Below are positions 22,555 to 33,126 of a stretch of DNA of 64,000 nt, piece after piece. The stretch is from the NCBI RefSeq assembly GCF_000203815.1, contig NW_004457624.1:2728001-2792000 (forward strand), in the 5' to 3' direction. The notes under the pieces were generated by a model. That model had not been told where the DNA came from and made no database searches. It saw only the letters and a list, made by a program, of their open reading frames with translations. The stretch's first letter is position 1. Every line of letters begins with the position of its first letter. The position numbers and the translations under genes are program-made. This stretch comes from Cavenderia fasciculata. Taxonomy: Eukaryota > Evosea > Eumycetozoa > Acytosteliales > Cavenderiaceae.

Positions 22555-23056
22555 TGATTAATAAAATGATATGATAAGATATATAATACACAATAAATAA
22601 ATAAATAAATAATACAACTCTAAATACAAATGAATTATCAAATGGAACGTCACCAACTTTATGAACCAACACTTGGGGACTTTGGGATGGATTAAAAAAA
22701 AAATCAGATTTTCATTGAACCAAACCCAAATTGGTGGATAATAAATAAAAGCTAGCTTGTTTATCTGTCAATCTATCCCAATGTATGATAACAATATATA
22801 TATATATATATATAAACACATATTGATAGTAATATGTATTATACATATTAATTTGAGAATAGAATATTCAATATCAATGATCGATTTGAAAAAGGGGCAA
22901 AGATTGGTTTGTGAGCCGATTGGTCTTTGATCATTCATTTTTTTATTTGCATCGAATATCTCAGACCCCACCCACTCAATTGACGTTTGTCTGTTATATT
23001 ATATTATAACGTTTTATCACATTCATATCTCATAAAAGAAATAAGAATAAGGAGAG
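22555..23056. promoter_or_regulatory. Divergent promoter region (LIM gene / PI3K adaptor)
   Basis: A 502-bp spacer between divergent starts. It contains AAAT repeats near 22590, A10 at 22694 and (TA)n at 22795-22813. No gene is seen. Confidence 0.5.
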
Positions 23057-26000
23057 ATGAGTACAGTCACAGGAGGAGACTCTTCCTCTTCTTCTTCTTC
23101 TACGAGTAAAAGTGGAGGAGGAATAGTATTTGATACAAATGTAGCTTCTTCTCACTCACCTTTATCATCACCATCAGTTGGTAGTAGTAATAATAGTAGT
23201 AATAGTAGTAACTCATTCCAGCCTTCACCATCATTGATACAAATATCAGAGATACTTCAACACTCGATTGAACTTAAACTATGTTCATCGATATCTACTC
23301 ACAATGTGTTTTGGGATACACTGTTACATAATGTACAAGAGAATGGAGATATCATATCGTTGATCATCTCTCTACTACTCACAAAGTATATTCAAGTGAC
23401 TACAATGCCCGACAAGAGAACATTCCCTTTGATTCAAGTATTAGTACAATTATTGACTATCAACAATCTACATCATCTTCAACAACTTCAACAACAATTA
23501 AAACTTCAATCCGCATCTTCATCACCTGTATTGACATCAAAACAACAAGACAATGAAAATGATGAAGATGATGATAATGAAGATGAATCATCATCAACTG
23601 ATCAACCACCATTATTACCTTCAATTGTACAACAAATGAATATTGAAGAACAAATTGCAATGGTTCAACAACAATTACAAAATAGTGGGATTAGTATCAA
23701 TAATAATACAACAAACTCTTCAATTGGATTTAGTAATAATAATAATATTCAACAACCTCAACAACAATTATCATCAGCTGAAGAATTAAAAGATTTAGAG
23801 TCAATGAAAGCATCGATTATCAATACGATCACTTTTATATCACTCTTTTATTCATTCAATTCTTATCATCCTACACTGAAACTTCTTCTTTCCAAGTTGG
23901 CCGAAATCAAAGATTCAAGTGCCACTGATATTCTTCGTATCTTGTCTGCTGGATTTAAAGATACCAATGAATACATCTTCTTTTTAATTGACCATTGTTC
24001 GGATTTGGGATCGATCACTCTGCCCTACACCAATGCCAACACTACCGCCAACTATTACTTTACCTCTAAATCCAATCCAAATGCTGCCGCTGTCGCTGCT
24101 GCTGCCGCCGCTGCTGCCACCATCAACAACCCTATAGCACATAGAAACAGTTGGCTCAATACATGCATTACAATGGAGTTGCAACAATCCCCGACAAAGT
24201 TGAAAATGATCTTGGACAATCTATTCCTATTCCTCAAACACCCATTATTGTTGGAGAAACGTATGCTGTTTTTCCTTCAAATGCTCAAACACATACTACT
24301 AGTGTCACCCGTTTTTGCACCATCTGCTCTTCAATCGGCCATGTCCATCATCAAGACATTCTATCTTTGGCCACGACCCTACTGTGACTTTGTCAAGGAG
24401 ATTCTCGAGATTCTATCACTAGAGTATCGTTGCCCAGGTGCCTATTTCCGTACCATTCTATCATCTGAATTCCCATCGATCAATATCTCTAGTTCCAATG
24501 CAACATCGGCATCTCTCTCATCACCACTATTTGCATCAAAGTCACGTCCCTACGTTCACATGATGGTCGATCGTTATATCAGTGAATCTCTATCAATTCA
24601 AGAAATATTTGAATCAAATTATAAAAATAATATTCCTTCCATTACTCAATTACAATCAAATAATATTTCAAGTAAATAATAATCAAAATAATAATAATTA
24701 AAATGATATATTACTAATTAATTTTCGGTTTATTTAAATTTCTAGATATTTATCAAAGAATAATGGGTATTGATAATTCAATTCTTGGGTTAGAATTTCT
24801 TGAACCAATTGATGTTGCTCAATTTCATAATAGAATTGTTGATTTATTAAACAAAACTTTATATTTGTAAGAAAGAAGTCATAGTAATTTAAAATCTATT
24901 AATATATATACTTATTATTTTAATTTATTATTTTTATGTTTTATTTTAGGGAAGAAGAAGAATCAAAATCAATTAAAATTAAAGAATTGGGATTGATTAG
25001 AGAGGAAATGATTAAACAATCAACAAAGACTGTTCATAATCATGTACCAAAACCAATTAATCTTCCACATTTGGCATATCATTTTACGTCACTCTATCGA
25101 TACACTATTAAAAACAAAAAGCCAGATGAATATGCAACCTCTCTTCAATTACCAGTCTACAAAAAGACATCCAACACTCTTACCAATCTACTGTGCAATT
25201 ACAATGCAGATGTAAATGATTTGGTCAAGATTTGTATTGTTGGTAATGATTCTTCTATTCATCATCTTGTTGGATCCTACGTCTATCTTAGATATCAATC
25301 ACCAGAATTATTTGATAATCTTGATATTCAATTCTATATCATTCCAGCTGGTAATCAATCAAAACTTGCTGATTTCATTTCTACTTTTGATAATTGGTAT
25401 CATAGACAAGTTTCTTGTATTATAAAGTAAGTGTAAAAAGAAAAGATAGATAGATAAGATTAATTAATTTATTAATTAATTATTTTTCTTTTTTAGTTCA
25501 TTATATGAAATTATACCATCATTTAGACCAGTTAGTTCATACAATTCAGATCAACAATTTATTGAATCAATGAGTAATTTAAAGGAAGATAGAAAGAGTA
25601 GTGTATATCGTCAATCAGTGAGTGAACAAGAATCACCATCTTCATTGGACTTGTCAGATCAACCACAACAAGATGTCTATACCACCACACCATCATCTGT
25701 CATCTTTTCAGAGATTGAATATCTATTTAGAGAAGCATCCTTTAAATTGGACATTCCATTAATGAAATGTGAAGCTTGGTTGGATGATACCTATCATACT
25801 ATTCCATTCTTTTTAAAAGCTGAATTTGGTTTAAATCCTTATATTATTGGAACTGTATGTTATAAATAGTAAAATCAATGATGTATTTACATATGACTAA
25901 TAATTTAAAATTTCTATTATTTATTTGTATAGGGTGATACAAGTTTAATGGAAAGTCCAATGAGTAACAAGATGAGTAAATATTCACCAAGTTTGGTTAG

Positions 26001-26415
26001 TGTTAGATTCTCATTGGTCAATCCAGTTAGTCAATTTGTACAACAAATGTCAATCGATTATAAATCCTATTTTGAAATATCAATTCAAAATCAAATACCA
26101 AAATATCATCATCAAATCAATGGTAATAGTAGTAATAATGCAACTGGTGGTGGTATTGGAGAAGGAGTTAGAATGGAATTATGTATGATGGAATTTGACC
26201 AAAAGAAAAAGAGAATGAAATCAGATCAACCATGTCTCTTTACAACCAATTGCATCGAAATTGAAAGTCACAAGGATGATAAAAAGAAACCATTCGATCT
26301 ATTACTCGACGGCCAAATCTATGGTCCCTATTCCAAGGTTAAATTGTCTTATTGTACAACACCAAAGAATGAATTTATCACTTTTCCAATTATGACTTAT
26401 TTACCAAACTATTAA
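23057..26415 (+). CDS. Probable class IB PI3-kinase adaptor (p101/p84, PIK3R5/6-like)
   Basis: Five exons (23057-24671, 24746-24866, 24950-25426, 25497-25854, 25933-26415) join in frame to about 1017 residues. The N-terminal ~90 residues are Ser/Gly-rich. A helical region follows, interrupted by Gln, Asn/Asp and Ala tracts. The best landmark lies in exon 3: VKICIVGNDSSIHHLVGSYV, then LDIQFYIIPAG, then KLADFISTFDNWYHRQV. This fits the Gly-rich beta strand, LQLYYIPV and DPWY pattern of the Gbeta-gamma-responsive PI3K-gamma adaptors. The C-terminal ~250 residues (SVIFSEIEYLFREASFKLDIPLMKCEAWL, VSVRFSLVNP, FTTNCIEIES) look like a beta-rich domain. In animals these adaptors link GPCR G-beta-gamma and Ras to PI3K. 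Assignment is by motif memory without alignment. The Ala run at ~350 is encoded by GCN repeats. Confidence 0.6.
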
Positions 26416-26800
26416 GAGAGGATCACAACACAAACAACAACAACAACAAACACATGTCATAACATAAACTTATTTAAAAAAAACACAAATACACAATTGT
26501 AATGTAATAATAAATTAAATTATTTAAAAATAGATAAAGATTAAGAAAATATCTCCAAAGTCTCTAGAACAAACGAAGTTCAAAGGAAAATTTGAATTTT
26601 CAACCGTTGTCTTCAATTGGTTTTTTTGGGGGGGAAAATTTGATTTTTTTTTTAATTTTTGGAAAAGCAAGGAGAGAACATAAAAAGGGTGGATGTCATT
26701 TTAGTTTCTTTACTATATAACTTGTTATATTACTTTCCTACTACTACTACCACCCCCCTTTCAATTTATATCACGCTACACCAAGCAAACTCTATCTAAA
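26416..26800 (+). promoter_or_regulatory. Spacer with cdc20 promoter
   Basis: CAA repeats and AATAAATTAAA at 26505-26520 form the 3' end of the upstream gene. A G8 run sits at about 26627-26635 and T-rich tracts follow. TATATAA at about 26714-26720 is a candidate TATA element about 80 bp before the cdc20 ATG. No gene is seen. Confidence 0.5.
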
Positions 26801-28168
26801 ATGAACTCAAACTTTGAAACTGCCGAACTCGAACAACTCCTCTCCTTCAACACCCCATTGAACGGAGAAGTTGCCCGTTGGGAACGTAAGGCTACCTGTG
26901 GTGATCGTTTCATGCCAAGTCTCAACAACTTGTCTCAATTCAACTTGAGCAAGGAAAACTCTGTCCCATCGATCGAGTCTGCCTTAAACGATTATTACAA
27001 GGACGCCTGTTTCGATGCCCAAGACATCCAATCCAAGATCCTCTCCTACAAGTCCAAGGCTCCAGTCTCTGCTGCTGCCTCCTCCTCCCTCCGTGTCCTC
27101 TACTCACAAAACAAGGTTGAAACCGCTGCTGTCTCTGGTGCCTCCAAGAAGGCATTCCGTGCCATCCCACAAGCCCCAGAACGTATCCTCGATGCCCCAG
27201 ACATCGTCGACGACTACTACTTGAACCTCCTCGACTGGTCCTCCCAAAACGTTATTGCCATTCCACTCGGCAAGACCGTCTACCTCTGGAACGCCACCAC
27301 CTCTGACATCAAGTCACTCTTTACCGTTGAGGGACAAGACGACTACATCACCTCGCTCCAATGGACCAAGGACGGTCAACACTTGGCTGTTGGCACCAAC
27401 AGCTGTGTTGTCCAACTCTGGGACGTCGAGCAACAAAAGAAGCTCCGTGAGATGCGTGGTCATGCCGGCCGTGTCGGTGCTCTCTCCTGGAACAACTACA
27501 TCCTCTCGTCTGGTTCCGCCGACACCAACATCTTTAACCACGACGTCCGTATTCAAAACCACCACGTCTCCACCCTCTCTGGCCACACCCAAGAGGTCTG
27601 CGGTTTAAAGTGGTCACACGACGGTACCCAACTCGCCTCTGGAGGCAATGACAACATTGTCAATGTCTGGGACGTCAACAACGACGCTGGATTCGAGACC
27701 CCAAAGTTCACCTTTGAACAACATACTGCCGCTGTCCGTGCCATCGCATGGTGTCCATGGGAACAAAACCTCCTCGCTACCGGTGGTGGTGCCGCTGATC
27801 GTACCATCCGTTTCTGGAACACTCAAACCGGAGCTTGCGTCAACTCTATCGACACCATGTCCCAAGTATGTTCCATTCAATGGTCTACCCACCACAAGGA
27901 ACTCGTCTCCTCCCACGGCTTCTCCCAAAACCAACTCTGCGTCTGGAAGTACCCAACCATGGCCAAGGTTGCCGAGCTCACTGGTCACACCAGCCGTGCT
28001 CTCCACACTGCCATCTCACCAGACGGAGAGACCATCGTCTCTGCCTCTGCCGATGAGACCCTCCGTTTCTGGAGAATCTTTGAAAAGGAATCCAAGATCC
28101 CATCCGTCTCTCGTAAGGTTAAGGAATCCTCTGAAACCTCTATGATGAGATCCAACTTGATTCGTTAA
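26801..28168 (+). CDS. cdc20: Cdc20/Fizzy activator of the anaphase-promoting complex
   Basis: A single exon of 455 residues, close to the usual Cdc20 length. Cdc20 recruits cyclin B and securin to the APC/C at the metaphase-anaphase transition and is the target of the spindle checkpoint. Visible motifs are a C-box variant DRFMP at 35-39, a KEN box at 51-53, RVLYSQNK near residue 107 (the post-KILR segment of the family), and the entry to the propeller RILDAPDIVDDYYLNLLDWSSQN. Seven WD40 blades (VQLWDVEQQKKLREMRGH, EVCGLKWSHDGTQLASGGNDN) and a C-terminal IR tail (SNLIR) follow. Unlike Cdh1 in this window it has no homopolymer inserts. Codons are strikingly C-ending (GTC, TCC, CTC, AAC), far from its neighbours, suggesting high expression or strong translational selection. 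Confidence 0.95.
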   Translation: MNSNFETAELEQLLSFNTPLNGEVARWERKATCGDRFMPSLNNLSQFNLSKENSVPSIESALNDYYKDACFDAQDIQSKILSYKSKAPVSAAASSSLRVLYSQNKVETAAVSGASKKAFRAIPQAPERILDAPDIVDDYYLNLLDWSSQNVIAIPLGKTVYLWNATTSDIKSLFTVEGQDDYITSLQWTKDGQHLAVGTNSCVVQLWDVEQQKKLREMRGHAGRVGALSWNNYILSSGSADTNIFNHDVRIQNHHVSTLSGHTQEVCGLKWSHDGTQLASGGNDNIVNVWDVNNDAGFETPKFTFEQHTAAVRAIAWCPWEQNLLATGGGAADRTIRFWNTQTGACVNSIDTMSQVCSIQWSTHHKELVSSHGFSQNQLCVWKYPTMAKVAELTGHTSRALHTAISPDGETIVSASADETLRFWRIFEKESKIPSVSRKVKESSETSMMRSNLIR

Positions 28169-28264
28169 ACAAGTTCATGGGAAGTCAAACAAAAGATTCA
28201 TTTTCACTCTCATTACCATTCCAAAAGGTAATCAAAGATTTGTCTATATCAAACAACTGGGTAC

Positions 28265-28272
28265 TATAAAAG
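28265..28272 (+). promoter_or_regulatory. Candidate TATA box
   Basis: The octamer TATAAAAG lies 54 bp upstream of the ATG at 28319 and about 96 bp after the cdc20 stop. It fits a promoter for the tentative small gene that follows. Support is by pattern only. Confidence 0.35.
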
Positions 28273-28318
28273 GTTAGATACCAAGCAAAGTTTGTGTTTT
28301 GCATGTTGTAGTCTTCTG

Positions 28319-28909
28319 ATGTTACGTAGCAGCGTTAACCATCATCTTCAGTCGAGTCGTAGTGTTTGTAGTTTTAACAACAGCACTTGCAGATTCATCC
28401 AAACCCCCCTTTGCAATTCAATTGTTTATTGTTTTGTTTTTGAGCTAGGCTCACATCATAAATCATTCAAAGGTTTATTAGAAAGGTTGGACAAACTAGG
28501 AAGGACCAAAGGATTAAGGATTTCAAACAAAAGGTAAGAGTCATACACACATATTTATATATTTCTATCACTCCTAATAATAGTAGTAACCTTTTAATTA
28601 AAACACTCTCATAATCTATTCAATATGATTAAAATTAAATGGTTACAAAAAGACTATTATTCTTTAACTTCCTTTTTCTTTTTATTTAGCATTTATGTTT
28701 TCATTATTGTTGTAAGTATATTTTAAAAAAAGAAATACAATTACTTCTATTGGAATATATTAATAATATATTATTTTTTAATATAGTATGTTTGGCATCT
28801 AAAGAACATTATGATATTTACTCTATCTAAATGGAAATGCAGTAAACAATATAAAAAACAAAAGGTGTTTTTGAACGCCACCCATTATTATTTAATCACA
28901 ATGATATAA
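28319..28909 (+). CDS. Tentative small spliced gene, unknown function
   Basis: Three exons can be joined in frame: 28319-28533 (donor AG|GTAAGAG), 28690-28711 (acceptor after a long pyrimidine tract ending TTTATTTAG, donor GTT|GTAAGT) and 28787-28909 (acceptor ATATAG). They give about 119 residues: a Cys/Ser-rich start, a basic stretch (KGLLERLDKLGRTKG), one hydrophobic segment (SIYVFIIVYVW) and a Lys-rich end. A TATA-like octamer precedes it. An alternative model starts at ATG 28625 and reads straight through the 28690 acceptor into the same last exon, giving 69 residues (MIKIKWLQKDYYSL...). I recognise no family. It could instead be leader exons of the methyltransferase gene at 29127, or chance. 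Confidence 0.35.
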
Positions 28910-29126
28910 TTATATCCATTTCAATTAATTAACTATCTAAATTCTCTTTCTTTCCTCCTACTTTTTAATAATAATAAATCCTATACTATTTAGTACATAT
29001 ATCCTTTCAAGGATAATTAAAAACTTAAAATCTGTCTATTTATTTTATTTCTTTCTTCTTTGTTCATTTTTTGACACAAACAACAACTTTTCACAAGTAA
29101 TACTGTGTGTGATCATTTCTTCAAGA

Positions 29127-29869
29127 ATGACAACAATACCATCATTTAAAGATTTAGTTGATGAACCTTTGATGGATCATTTGACATCAAAGGATTATAA
29201 AGATGTATACGAACCAGCACAAGACTCTTATTTATTTATCAATGCTCTTAAAAAGGACCTAGACGATTTGAAACTATTAAATCCTTCATTTGTTATAGAG
29301 ATTGGGTATGTATAAGATATAAAAGAGAGAGATATAGCCTAAATACTTTGAAGTCAGTATTAATTAATTATAACTTTAGATCAGGAAGTGGATTTGTAAT
29401 TAGTTATCTTGCAAAGATATTAGAGAATAATGGGTATTTTATGAGTACAGATATCAACCCAATTGCAGCAAGAGTATCTTCTAGAACTGCAACACACAAC
29501 AATGTTAGTTTAGATGTTATCAATACCTCTTTTCTAACGGGTATCGAGAGAGTTAAAGGAAAGGTTGATGTGTTACTCTTTAATCCTCCCTACGTACCAA
29601 CGGAATCAGAAGAGATTGAAGATGGTGGTATTGCAGCATCATGGGCTGGAGGTATCGACGGTAGAGAGGTGATTGACAAGTTACTACCACAAATCGATTC
29701 GATTCTTTCACCAAAGGGTGTATTCTATATGGTACTTGTCGAGGAGAATCATCCCAAACAAGTTGCTGCTATTCTTGCAAAGTATGGGTTCGCAAACAAA
29801 GTGGTTGCAGAACGAAGAGCATTCAATGAATTACTTTATATTGTCAAGTATTGGAGAACTACATCTTAG
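29127..29869 (+). CDS. N6AMT1/HemK2-type methyltransferase
   Basis: Two exons (29127-29305 and 29380-29869) encode about 222 residues, the usual size for the family. The N-terminal part has DVYEPAQDSYLFINAL, the signature segment of HemK2/Mtq2 proteins. The SAM-binding Gly loop is formed across the splice junction (VIEIGSGSGFVISYLA), then acidic TDINPIAARV and the catalytic NPPYVP motif for amide-nitrogen methylation. The C-terminus has VFYMVLVEENHPKQV. By homology it methylates the Gln of the GGQ motif of release factor eRF1 together with a Trm112-type partner. The start is the ATG at 29127, since the frame upstream holds no other ATG. The gene follows the tentative small gene on the same strand. 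Confidence 0.9.
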
Positions 29870-30247
29870 TAGTGTGTGTACACACACCAACGCGCGTTGG
29901 ATCAAGTTTGCTCCAATCAAAGTGTTCTTCTCATCGACCATCACGGTTCCAAGTGTTAGAGATGGTGGATTTGCTTCCCACAAATGCTCAACCAAAAAAA
30001 AAAAGGTACAACTTCATACTCATGATGAAAAGAAAGGAAGAAGAAGAATCAATGAACAATGCATTGTATTGTCAATCAACAACAATAAACATAACGACCC
30101 ATCATCAATGTAAATGCAAGATATCGTATCGTAGTCATGACGACCTGACCTGGGCTCATTTGATCTTTTTTTTTTCTTTGACCTCATTGTTGTTGATCAG
30201 TTCATTTTCAAAGATATCTATCTGTCTATCGATTATCTATATATAGG
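29870..30247. other. Spacer between methyltransferase and membrane-protein genes
   Basis: No gene is seen. The sequence has an A11 tract at about 29994-30004 and TC/TCTATC-rich sequence just before the next start. Short open frames are present without recognisable features. Confidence 0.5.
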
Positions 30248-31593
30248 ATGATGAACATAAAACAACAACAAGAATTCTTTTTTGGAGTGGTTAAATCAAT
30301 ACCAAGATTTGTCGGTGATCAATTGGATAGATTAACATTGACAGACAAGTTGGGTATTGGGTCAGCCGCTGTGGGATGGACATTATATTCGGCATCAAGA
30401 TCATTGCATCGAGAAGAAGAGTTACAATATTCTTATGATGACTTGGCAGAAGAGTTTAATCAAATGTTACTAAAACTATCAGAGGCGTGTGATAATTTCG
30501 AGATGGAGATGGTCTTGCAGCAACATACTAAATTTAGTCAATACTTTTCATGGCTAGCAGGTGTGATGAAAGATAACTCAGAGTTGTGCCTCAAACTAGA
30601 CGAAGTTTTTGAAACCCTTTACCGTACCACAATCTTACTATTTACTTGTATTTTTCAAGATTTGTATATAATGTACCAAGAAAGTCCCCAAGATGCTAAA
30701 GAAATCAGATCATTCTATTTATTAAAAGGAATAGAATCACAACTTATGAATGATTTGTTTTCAATTATGATATATATTATGGAAATTGGTATGAAATGAA
30801 TATAAATTATATAGATATCTATATACTATTTATTAATAATATTATTAATTTAGATGATGAATTAGGGGTGAAGACATTGGAAGATGTTTCAAACTTTGCT
30901 TCCTCGTCAGGATTTGATCACCATTCTTTTATATTTGGTCGTGCAATTGCCAAGAGTGTAGTGCGAAACCCTCAACGTCAATATAGTCAGAGTTGTTTGG
31001 AAATGATGTTTACACTTTTGTTTCCAATGGTCAGAGACAATGCTTCTACGGTTGATATCGATTTGGCGGTTAGAATAATATCAAGACAGGTCATAAAAAT
31101 GGGACTGACTTCAGATAATGTGGAAGGGCTTTCTGGATTCCATATATCACATATCATTCCAACAAGTTGGTATATTCATTATGAAAAAGTAATATATGGT
31201 GCATTGACTACATCGTTCACTTGGTACATGGGTTGGATGACACCTATTCATGGTCTTTCTTCTATCGTTTTCTTTGATTTGCTTAGAGGTAGTTATGTTT
31301 TCAGTAAAGGACAAAGTAGAATTGGAAAGTTTTTAAAGAGTATGTCTCCTCTTGTCCCATTCATCCCATTGTATATATCGACCAAAAGCAATTGGAAATC
31401 ACTTGTTGCTACCATGTCTGTTGTATGTGGTTCATGGTTGGTACAACCCTATTCCAACAAACGACATGAACGTAGATATCTAAATAGTTTCTCCCATTAC
31501 TATGACATAGATATTACCAATGTGGATTCAAGATTGTCTATTAACTTGGCTTCGATCCAATCAGTTTTAGAAAATAAACTAATGAATAAATAA
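30248..31593 (+). CDS. Predicted membrane-associated protein of unknown function
   Basis: Two exons (30248-30788 and 30854-31593) encode about 426 residues. I do not recognise the family. The N-terminal third is amphipathic helical (FFGVVKSIPRFVGDQLDRL, ALSRSLHREEEL-type). Hydrophobic stretches occur at about residues 135-150 (TILLFTCIFQDLYIM), 305-325 (GALTTSFTWYMGWM), 360-375 (SPLVPFIPLYI) and 385-395. The C-terminal end (NKRHERRYLNSFSHYYDIDITNVDSRLSINLASIQSVLENKL) is charged. No signal peptide is obvious. Two adjacent ATGs occur at the start; the first is taken. It overlaps nothing and ends 54 bp from the convergent minus-strand gene. Confidence 0.75.
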
Positions 31594-31647
31594 ATAAATA
31601 AATAACAATTAATTGTTGTGTAAAAGAGAGAAAAGAATAGAATAGAT

Positions 31648-32973
31648 TCATTTCAGTTTATTTTGGTCTTGTTTGGGTCTTGGATAATGTTGTTGTTGTT
31701 GGAGTTTGTTGTGTGATTGATATATAGATATTTCATTTAGGATAATCAAATAGATTGGATAGATGCTCTCACCTAGTCCACTGAGCATATATTGGCAATA
31801 ATAACTGAGGAGGTCTGGGACTGGTGGCTGGTGACCATGGCAGCTCCTTATTGTCAGACGGGAGCAAAAGAATGCTAATACTTGACACAGGAGGAAACTC
31901 AAGTATGCAAATCTAACTCTTCTTCTATTGTAGGCGATGTTGATGTTGTTTGAGAGTAATGGGGAGTGCTCCCACTTGACAGAGTTGTATCCAATGGTAC
32001 GAGTACCATCAGACGGAATTAAGAAGAATCTATAGGAAATGAGACAATAGATTGAAACTATTGTTATGAGTACTTGAATCAACCAGTTTACTATGATACA
32101 GTAAATATGGGATAAAGGAGTATCTTTGCTAAACTCTTTTGCAATGGTTTCTGGGTGTTGGATAAAGTAGAGTAGTTTACTTGGAGGTAGTTGTCCTGTC
32201 ATAAACGAATATATTTTCTCTATATGTTCTTGATAGTATCCTATCCAAAGATAAACAAATCCAACCAATAATAATATATTTATAAATCTTTGGTTGGGAT
32301 ATTTATAATTATTCAATGATGGTAGGTTGTTGTTATTGTTGTTGTTGTTGTTGCAATTGGTTGTACTATTATTTCTATTAATAAAAAGAGTCACTTCATT
32401 TAAGATAAACAAACAAATTGGATAGATGCTAAATCCCAATCTATTTAATATTTTGTAGCAATAGTTCTGCAATAAGCGTGGGCATTCATATGACACAAAA
32501 TTACACCATTCAACAGTCCTAAAGGACTCGATGAATGTTAATACCTGGCATAGAAGGAATAAAGAGTATGCAAATCTAACTCTTCTTCTAATGTAAGTGA
32601 CGTTGAAGTTGTTTGATAGTAAAGGAGCTCGCTCCCACTCGGCCGACTTGTATCCAATCGTTCTAGTACCATCAGACAAAATAAAGAGGAATTGATAGGA
32701 AATGAGACAATAGATTGACGATATTATTGTGAGTACTTGAACCAGCCAGACAGATATAAGGTCGTATATTTCCGATATCCTTGATTGTTGACTATACTTT
32801 GTAACAATGGTTTCTGGGTGTTTGATAAAGTAGAGTAGTTTACTTGGAGGTACTAGTCTATAAAACTCCTCTATAGTCTCTTTATACTCTTGAAAGAATC
32901 CTATCCAAAGACACACAAATCCAACCAATACTATAATATTTAATAATCTTTTCATGATTGAAAGTCGTAGCAT
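31648..32973 (-). CDS. Internally duplicated multi-pass membrane protein, unknown family
   Basis: A single exon of 441 residues made of two homologous halves of about 200 residues joined by an Asn-rich linker. Each half has the same order: an N-terminal hydrophobic segment (LLxVGFVxLWIGxxQE), then PPSKLLYFIxHPETI, then a hydrophobic WLxQVLxxIxSIYCLISYxF, then SDGTRTIGYxSxxWExxPLLSNN, then RRRVRFAYxxFLLCQVL, and a last hydrophobic segment IYPIxLxILNEx. That suggests four membrane helices per half, eight in total. Conserved loop motifs (SDGTRTIGY, RRRVRFAY) hint at a functional site. The family is unknown to me. The ATG at 32973 opens the first repeat directly. Confidence 0.75.
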   Translation of the reverse strand: MLRLSIMKRLLNIIVLVGFVCLWIGFFQEYKETIEEFYRLVPPSKLLYFIKHPETIVTKYSQQSRISEIYDLISVWLVQVLTIISSIYCLISYQFLFILSDGTRTIGYKSAEWERAPLLSNNFNVTYIRRRVRFAYSLFLLCQVLTFIESFRTVEWCNFVSYECPRLLQNYCYKILNRLGFSIYPICLFILNEVTLFINRNNSTTNCNNNNNNNNNLPSLNNYKYPNQRFINILLLVGFVYLWIGYYQEHIEKIYSFMTGQLPPSKLLYFIQHPETIAKEFSKDTPLSHIYCIIVNWLIQVLITIVSIYCLISYRFFLIPSDGTRTIGYNSVKWEHSPLLSNNINIAYNRRRVRFAYLSFLLCQVLAFFCSRLTIRSCHGHQPPVPDLLSYYCQYMLSGLGESIYPIYLIILNEISIYQSHNKLQQQQHYPRPKQDQNKLK

Positions 32974-33126
32974 TTATACTAATAGTATTGAATTAATTAA
33001 TTATTTTTTTTTAAGTAAGGGTATAATTCACAAACCACACATGTGACTCATTCAGAGTCTGTGACTCATTAACCCTATAATTATATTATATTTTGATTTT
33101 ATTCTTGGTTATTAATAGTTGGCCAA

